From positions 1 through 10,727 of the forward strand of contig CATZMG010000068.1 in the NCBI GenBank assembly GCA_958421655.1: DNA of 10,727 nt. Reading direction: 5' to 3'. Source of the stretch: an uncultured Collinsella sp. GTDB lineage: Bacteria; Actinomycetota; Coriobacteriia; Coriobacteriales; Coriobacteriaceae. The position numbers were made by a program, and so were the translations under genes. This document shows positions 6,803 through 10,727 of the stretch, piece after piece; within the stretch, counting starts at the first letter, position 1; every line of letters begins with the position of its first letter. The notes under the pieces are model-generated. The model searched no databases and was not told the DNA's origin. It saw only the letters and a list, made by a program, of their open reading frames with translations.

Positions 6803-6814
6803 AGCGCCTATGCG

Positions 6815-6821
6815 AAAGGGG
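6815..6821 (+). promoter_or_regulatory. Ribosome binding site fixing the aminotransferase start
   Basis: AAAGGGG lies 5 bases before the ATG at 6827. The longest in-frame start (6728) sits inside the inverted repeat and has no ribosome site. Confidence 0.75.
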
Positions 6822-6826
6822 AACAG

Positions 6827-8011
6827 ATGATCAACGAAACTATGTATGCTCGCGGTGCGGAAAGCTCCATCATCCGTGAGATCTTTAGCTATGGCCTTGA
6901 GCGCAAGGCACAGATCGGTGCGGAGAATGTATTCGATTTTTCGCTGGGCAACCCGAGTGTTCCGGCGCCCGCTGCTGTTGCTGAGTCCATTAAGAAGGCA
7001 TTGGAGCTGCCGAGCGACCAGCTGCATGGATACACGCCTGCGCCGGGTCTGCCGCAATGTCGAGCGGCCGTCGCCGACTCGCTCAACCGTCGCTTTGGCA
7101 CGAGCTATGAGGGCAAGGACGTCTTTATGACGGTGGGTGCCGCGGCTTCGCTCACCTGCACGCTCAACGCCGTTACGAACCCGGGCGATGAGGTTGTTGT
7201 TATCGCCCCGTACTTTCCGGAGTATCGCGTGTGGATTGAGAAGGCCGGCTGCACGTGTGTTGAGGCGCTCGCCGATGAAGATACGTTCCAGCTGAGCGTG
7301 AGTAACGTGCTCAAGGCGATTACCGATAAGACGGCTGCCGTCATCATCGACTCGCCCAACAATCCGACCGGTGCCGTATATACACGCGACACGCTGACGC
7401 GACTGGCCAATGTTCTGCGCGAGGCCAACGCTCAGCGCGATCCCGAGAATCCGATTATGCTTATCTCTGATGAGCCGTATCGCGAGATTGTCTATGGCGC
7501 CGAGGTGCCTTGGGTGCCTTCGATCTACGAGCACACCATCGTGTGCTACTCGTATTCCAAGTCGCTTTCGCTACCGGGCGAGCGCGTCGGGTGGATCCTG
7601 GTTCCCAATACGAATCCTCAGGCAGCTCGTCTAATGCCCGCCGTTGCCGGTGCCGCCCGTACGCTGGGCTTCGTGTGTGCACCGGCGCTCTTCCAGCGCG
7701 TGATCATCGATTGCATCGATGAGCCGAGTGATGTCGAGGCCTATGCTCGCAACCGCACCGCGCTTACCGACGCACTAGCGGAGTACGGCTACACCTATGT
7801 TGAGCCGGATGGTGCATTCTACCTGTGGGTGAAGGCACTGGAGCCCGATGCGAATGCGTTCTGTGAGCGCGCGAAGAAGTATGAGCTGCTTGCGGTGCCC
7901 TCGGACAGCTTTGGCATGCCTGGTTGGTTCCGCCTGGGCTATTGCGTGAGTTACGAAACGATTATCAATTCGCTACCCGCTTGGAAACAGTTGGCGGACG
8001 AGTATCGTTAA
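6827..8011 (+). CDS. PLP-dependent aminotransferase, class I/II (aspartate aminotransferase fold)
   Basis: A cytoplasmic pyridoxal-phosphate enzyme that moves an amino group between an amino acid and a 2-oxo acid; the substrate cannot be told from sequence. In the 394-residue product the family motifs are SPNNPTG (176-182, Asn for the cofactor), ISDEPY (213-218, D215 to the pyridine ring and Y218), and the Schiff-base lysine K245 in SYSKSLSLPGERVG. WFRLGY near the end supplies R369 for the substrate carboxylate. The opening MYARGAESSIIREIF and FSLGNPSVPAP is typical of a subgroup common in anaerobic Gram-positives and usually annotated only as aminotransferase. Length is normal. It appears to be a single gene with its own -10 and a hairpin after it. 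The 33 extra upstream codons of the longest frame run through the inverted repeat and are rejected. Confidence 0.92.
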   Translation: MINETMYARGAESSIIREIFSYGLERKAQIGAENVFDFSLGNPSVPAPAAVAESIKKALELPSDQLHGYTPAPGLPQCRAAVADSLNRRFGTSYEGKDVFMTVGAAASLTCTLNAVTNPGDEVVVIAPYFPEYRVWIEKAGCTCVEALADEDTFQLSVSNVLKAITDKTAAVIIDSPNNPTGAVYTRDTLTRLANVLREANAQRDPENPIMLISDEPYREIVYGAEVPWVPSIYEHTIVCYSYSKSLSLPGERVGWILVPNTNPQAARLMPAVAGAARTLGFVCAPALFQRVIIDCIDEPSDVEAYARNRTALTDALAEYGYTYVEPDGAFYLWVKALEPDANAFCERAKKYELLAVPSDSFGMPGWFRLGYCVSYETIINSLPAWKQLADEYR

Positions 8012-8033
8012 AAGTAAAGCGCTCTGCTTACAA

Positions 8034-8049
8034 TGTTTTACGTGAAACG
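8034..8049. promoter_or_regulatory. parS-like palindrome (candidate ParB binding site)
   Basis: TGTTTTACGTGAAACG matches the conserved ParB site TGTTTCACGTGAAACA at 14 of 16 positions: C to T at position 6 and A to G at position 16. The core ACGTGAAAC half is intact. It lies between genes, 22 bases after the aminotransferase stop. parS sites cluster near the replication origin and tolerate one or two changes, but whether ParB binds this copy is not shown by sequence. Confidence 0.4.
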
Positions 8050-8076
8050 GGGTTTGGTGTTAAGCCAGACCCCGTT
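8046..8076 (+). terminator. Hairpin after the aminotransferase gene, possible weak terminator
   Basis: A 12-bp stem (8046-8057 with 8065-8076, one G-U pair) has a 7-base TGTTAAG loop. It is GC-rich enough to end transcription, but the following bases (GTCTATGCC) lack a T-run. It may be a weak terminator, an RNA-end protector or a DNA palindrome. Its first four bases overlap the parS-like site. Confidence 0.4.
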
Positions 8077-8109
8077 GTCTATGCCGTTGTGTGATTGGGA
8101 TGAAGCAGT

Positions 8110-8139
8110 TTTACGACTGCCGAAAGCTATGCGTACAAT
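8110..8139 (+). promoter_or_regulatory. Candidate promoter of the PHP phosphatase gene
   Basis: A TTTACG -35-like hexamer (8110-8115) and TACAAT (8134-8139) are 18 bases apart, 37 bases before the ATG at 8177. The -35 is flanked by the inverted repeat GCAGT (8105-8109) / ACTGC (8116-8120), and the -10 by GCGTA / TACGC, which could be operator halves. Confidence 0.45.
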
Positions 8140-8165
8140 GAATATACGCGACGGCCATGCTGGAC

Positions 8166-8171
8166 AAGGAG
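8166..8171 (+). promoter_or_regulatory. Ribosome binding site fixing the PHP phosphatase start
   Basis: AAGGAG lies 5 bases before the ATG at 8177. The longest frame (from 8033) would start before the promoter and within the parS-like region, so it is rejected. Confidence 0.8.
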
Positions 8172-8176
8172 ACCTG

Positions 8177-8998
8177 ATGCCCTACCTGCTTTCCTGTGAT
8201 ATCCATACTCATACGATGTTCTCCGCGCATGCGTACTCAACCATTGAGGAGAACATCTATTGGGCGGCGGAGCGTGGCCTTCAGGTGCTCGGTTCCGCCG
8301 ATCATTTAAGCTCGATGGTTACGCCTTGCCCCAATGACCTGCGCAGTTTCCAGTTCTTTATTAACCAGGATATCTGGCCGCGCATTTGGAGCGGCGTGCT
8401 GGTGCTCCGCGGCGCCGAGGCCGATATCGTTTCGCTGGACGGAAGCTTGTTTGGCGAGGACATTCCCGTTTCGCTCAATATTGCCGGCGATTCGTATAGT
8501 CGTGAGCATTCGCTGTTCGATTTGGTGACGCGTAATTTGGATTATTTGGTGGCGAGCGTGCATAACCCGCAGTTTGCCGAAGGCGCGACGCTCGCCGAGA
8601 CGACCGAGATGTACATCAATGCCCTGGAGCACCCCAAGGTGTTCATGCTGGGGCATGCGGGGCGCTCGGGCGTGCCGTTCGATATCGACGAGGTGCTGTT
8701 GGCGGCTAAGGCCAAGCACAAGATTATCGAGATCAACAACCATAGTCTTGAGCACGGTGCCGACACTGAGCATTGGGCCGTATGCCGCAAGATCGCCGAG
8801 CGCTGCGCCGAGCTGGGCGTTGGCATTGGCGTGTCGACCGATGCCCACATTGGCATGGCCATTGGCAAGCTCGATCACGCGCGCAAGATGCTCGACGAGA
8901 TTCACTTCCCGCTGGATTTGATCGTGACGCGCGATCGCGAGACGCTGCTGCGCGAGATGGCGGCAGCCGGCGTCTGCGACTTGCGCAAGGGCATGTAG
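8177..8998 (+). CDS. PHP-domain phosphatase, YcdX type
   Basis: A 273-residue metal-dependent phosphoesterase of the polymerase-and-histidinol-phosphatase (PHP) superfamily, cytoplasmic. The opening DIHTHTMFSAHAYST is close to the E. coli YcdX start (DLHMHTVASTHAYST). By position, all nine ligands known for the trinuclear zinc site of YcdX have a counterpart: H10, H12, H18, H43, E81, H129, H160, D222 and H224. IIEINNHSLEH (183-193) and VSTDAHIG (219-226) support the same family. The natural substrate of YcdX-type enzymes is not settled, so I name the family only. Length is a little above YcdX (about 245), with the extra residues mainly between E81 and H129. It is not histidinol phosphatase by context: no his genes are nearby. 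It ends 22 bases before its terminator. Confidence 0.9.
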   Translation: MPYLLSCDIHTHTMFSAHAYSTIEENIYWAAERGLQVLGSADHLSSMVTPCPNDLRSFQFFINQDIWPRIWSGVLVLRGAEADIVSLDGSLFGEDIPVSLNIAGDSYSREHSLFDLVTRNLDYLVASVHNPQFAEGATLAETTEMYINALEHPKVFMLGHAGRSGVPFDIDEVLLAAKAKHKIIEINNHSLEHGADTEHWAVCRKIAERCAELGVGIGVSTDAHIGMAIGKLDHARKMLDEIHFPLDLIVTRDRETLLREMAAAGVCDLRKGM

Positions 8999-9020
8999 CG
9001 GCGTTCATAAACCAAGTGAG

Positions 9021-9051
9021 GGGGGCGGTCCAGACGGGCCGCCCCCTTCTT
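9021..9051. terminator. Terminator between the PHP gene and convergent rlmD
   Basis: An 11-bp stem (9021-9031 with 9036-9046, one G-U pair) closes on AGAC and is followed by TTCTT. It ends the PHP gene on the plus strand. It lies 25 bases past the rlmD stop on the minus strand, where the T-run is poor, so it may act mainly in one direction. Confidence 0.8.
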
Positions 9052-9075
9052 GTCCCAAAAATCTACCGGGGTGGA

Positions 9076-10524
9076 TTAGCGGCGCTCGAGGACCGCGACA
9101 GTCTCGGTGTGGTCGGTATGAGGGAACATGTCGACCGGCGTGATCTTGAGCAGGCGATAGCCTCCGTCGAGGAGCTGGTGTAGGTCGCGCTCTTGGGTCA
9201 CGGGATTGCAGCTGATATAGGTGATGCGGCGCGGCTTAAGAGCGCAGGCGGCCTCAAGAAACTCGGGCGTGGAGCCGGCGCGCGGCGGGTCGATGGAGAG
9301 AACGTCAACGCGCTCGTTGTTATCGGCGGCGTCCAGGATGTAATCGGTGGCGTCGTCGGCCATAAACCAGGCGCTGCGGGTGAGGCCGTTGAGCTCGGCA
9401 TTGCGACGTGCGTCGGCAATGCCCGCCGGGTTGCGCTCCACGCCGAGCAGCATAATGCCGACACCCCTGTCCTGGGCATCTTTCGCGGCGCACAGACCGA
9501 TGGTGCCGCTGCCACAGTAAGCGTCCATAAGAACGTCACCCTGCTGCAGGTCCATGCCGTCAATCGCGAGCTGATAGAGCAGCTCGGTCTGCTGCGGATT
9601 GGTCTGATAGAACGCGGTAGGGGAGATATCGAATTCGCAACCGAGCAGCTGGTCGCGCATGCACTCGGCGCCATAGACGATACGAGTCTCCTCACCCAAG
9701 ATGGCGTTACCGGGACGGCCATTGATATTTTGGGCAACGGTGACGATATGCGAATCGAGCGCCGCGACGGCCTCAAAGAACTCCTGCGCATGCGGCAAGT
9801 CACGCTGGGCGGTCACAAGGGTGACCATGACTTGGTCGGTGCGCCAGCCACAGCGAACGACGGCATAGCGAAGCAAGCCCAAGTGCTTATCTTCGTTAAA
9901 GGCGGGAATGTGCAGACGTTCGGCCTCGCGCGCGATGCCGTTGAGAATCTGACGAGCGCCCGGCGCCTCGACAGGACACTCGGGTACGGCAACGATCTTG
10001 TGCGTGCCACGCTCAAAGAAACCGCAACGGACAGTGCCCTCCTTACCGGGAGCAAAGGGAGTGGCAGCCTTATGACGAAAGCCACGCGGCGCAGGATACT
10101 TGCCCGGGTCGCCCAAGGTGACGCCCATACCGCGAATGGGGTCGACGCTAATACCCTCGCGCTCGCAAAGAGCAGCAAAAAGCTCCTCCATAGCAGCCTG
10201 CTTAGCTGCCAACTGCTTTTTATAAGGACGATTGAGCGCCGTGCACCCACCGCAAGCTTTCATGATGGAACAAGGAGACTTGGGGTCCACAGCCTTACGC
10301 GCAGGCGAAACCGAATCATTATGCGGGCGCTTGGAACGAGTCCGAGGCGCTTTGTCCCCGCCTCGGCGAGAGTCAGAACGCTTGGTCTTAGCCCTGTTCT
10401 TGGTCGATTTGCTTTTTGCAGCTTTAGAAGACTTGGATTTCGTAGAAGATTTCTCCTTCTTCGACCCCTCAGCCGCCTCCACCAAAGCACGACGAGCCCT
10501 ACGCTCCGCACGAGATTCTGCCAT
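9076..10524 (-). CDS. rlmD: 23S rRNA (uracil-5-)-methyltransferase, RlmD/RumA family
   Basis: Puts a methyl group from S-adenosylmethionine on C5 of a uracil in 23S rRNA (U1939 by homology to RlmD; related Gram-positive enzymes also do U747). The product has 482 residues counted from 10524. Residues 1-80 are a basic, low-complexity Lys/Ser/Arg segment. The iron-sulphur cysteines follow as C-x5-C-x2-C (C85, C91, C94), with C183 as the likely fourth ligand, the same spacing as E. coli RumA. The methyltransferase core has FYQTN (305-309), the SAM loop DAYCGSGTIGL (334-344), DPPRAG (412-417), the catalytic cysteine C439 in SCNP, and E474 in HTETV as the general base. No TRAM domain is visible at the N terminus. 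Start: GGAG (10531-10534) lies 6 bases before the ATG at 10524. A GTG at 10536 is in frame, but it overlaps that ribosome site. It is convergent with the PHP gene. Confidence 0.9.
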   Translation of the reverse strand: MAESRAERRARRALVEAAEGSKKEKSSTKSKSSKAAKSKSTKNRAKTKRSDSRRGGDKAPRTRSKRPHNDSVSPARKAVDPKSPCSIMKACGGCTALNRPYKKQLAAKQAAMEELFAALCEREGISVDPIRGMGVTLGDPGKYPAPRGFRHKAATPFAPGKEGTVRCGFFERGTHKIVAVPECPVEAPGARQILNGIAREAERLHIPAFNEDKHLGLLRYAVVRCGWRTDQVMVTLVTAQRDLPHAQEFFEAVAALDSHIVTVAQNINGRPGNAILGEETRIVYGAECMRDQLLGCEFDISPTAFYQTNPQQTELLYQLAIDGMDLQQGDVLMDAYCGSGTIGLCAAKDAQDRGVGIMLLGVERNPAGIADARRNAELNGLTRSAWFMADDATDYILDAADNNERVDVLSIDPPRAGSTPEFLEAACALKPRRITYISCNPVTQERDLHQLLDGGYRLLKITPVDMFPHTDHTETVAVLERR

Positions 10525-10536
10525 CAATAACTCCAC

Positions 10537-10550
10537 TAATTCATGAATTA
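10537..10550. promoter_or_regulatory. Perfect 14-bp palindrome in the rlmD 5' leader
   Basis: TAATTCATGAATTA equals its own reverse complement. It lies 12 bases upstream of the rlmD ATG, between the candidate -10 (10562-10567) and the ribosome site. The position suits an operator or a leader-RNA stem. No known regulator can be named from it. Confidence 0.4.
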
Positions 10551-10561
10551 AAGCTGCAAGT

Positions 10562-10567
10562 ATTGTA
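10562..10567 (-). promoter_or_regulatory. Candidate -10 element for rlmD
   Basis: TACAAT on the minus strand lies 37 bases before the rlmD ATG. It matches the -10 hexamer used by other genes here; no clear -35 is present at 16-18 bases. Confidence 0.45.
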
Positions 10568-10672
10568 CCGTGCCAAGCCAGCAGACGATATACAAGCGGT
10601 TTATTCGTGTCAGTGATAAGCCCAACGACGGTTGCCCGCCGCGTGAGGGGTGTGGGGGTTAAGTTTATCGCG

Positions 10673-10725
10673 AGTTCCGCACGAACAGGAGGCCACTTAA
10701 TGTGGCCTCCGTCGTGAGCAGGACT
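10673..10725. repeat. Long imperfect hairpin at the window end
   Basis: A perfect 9-bp stem (10688-10696 with 10702-10710) with a TTAAT loop is extended outward by ACGA/TCGT, GC/GC and AGTTCC/GGACT pairings, separated by small bulges. There is no T-run on either side, so it is not a standard terminator. It may be a structured leader, a small RNA or a mobile palindrome. The sequence from 10568 to 10672 shows nothing else I can support. Confidence 0.45.
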
Positions 10726-10727
10726 GT

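Noticed and set aside
6728..6826. N-terminal extension of the aminotransferase
   Set aside because: The start lies in the inverted repeat and both arms encode the same short peptide by symmetry. The ribosome site and family alignment support 6827.
8033..8176. N-terminal extension of the PHP protein
   Set aside because: The PHP fold begins at the ATG at 8177, which has AAGGAG at ideal spacing; the extension covers a hairpin and the promoter.
9193..10530. 445-codon open frame on the plus strand opposite rlmD
   Set aside because: It is the antisense of a well-supported methyltransferase gene, has no ribosome site and no recognisable motif.

Overview
The window looks like a piece of a high-GC Gram-positive chromosome. 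The most likely source is Coriobacteriia (Actinomycetota), with Collinsella or a near relative as my best guess. I base this on GC-rich codon use, strong GGAGG-type ribosome sites, a WalJ-type hydrolase, the tilS-hpt-ftsH gene order shared with Gram-positive bacteria, and the style of the aminotransferase and RlmD proteins. The genus is inference; no database was searched. Nearly everything here is core housekeeping. I found no phage, CRISPR, toxin-antitoxin or defence genes, so the points of interest are small DNA elements between genes.

Layout, left to right. Bases 1-36 are the 3' end of a 5S rRNA gene, followed by the rRNA-operon terminator (70-99). An AT-richer stretch follows. It holds a small unrecognised membrane-anchored protein on the minus strand (164-631) and a long regulatory region in front of an Hsp20 small heat-shock protein (909-1340). 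A 12-bp-stem terminator separates hsp20 from a convergent WalJ/YycJ-type metallo-beta-lactamase-fold gene (1421-2230, minus). That gene is divergent from tilS, with 48 bp between the two start codons.

tilS (2279-3820), hpt (3968-4516) and ftsH (4518-6647) form the classic Gram-positive cluster: tRNA-Ile2 lysidine synthesis, purine salvage and the membrane AAA+ protease. hpt and ftsH are separated by 1 base and are surely co-transcribed; an extended -10 promoter lies before hpt. A terminator follows ftsH, and then a 23-bp perfect inverted repeat (6708-6765) that resembles a REP/REPIN palindrome.

The right part holds a class I/II PLP aminotransferase (6827-8011), a near-match to the ParB site parS (8034-8049), a hairpin, a PHP-domain phosphatase of the YcdX type (8177-8998), a terminator, and a convergent RlmD-type 23S rRNA uracil methyltransferase (9076-10524, minus). 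The RlmD-type protein carries a Lys/Ser-rich N-terminal region where a TRAM domain is often found. The window ends in a non-coding stretch with a long imperfect hairpin (10673-10725).

A recurrent TACAAT -10 element lies in front of five of the genes, on both strands. Several starts were moved inward from the longest open frame because a good Shine-Dalgarno sequence and the family alignment agree on the internal ATG (hsp20, walJ, the aminotransferase, the PHP gene and rlmD).
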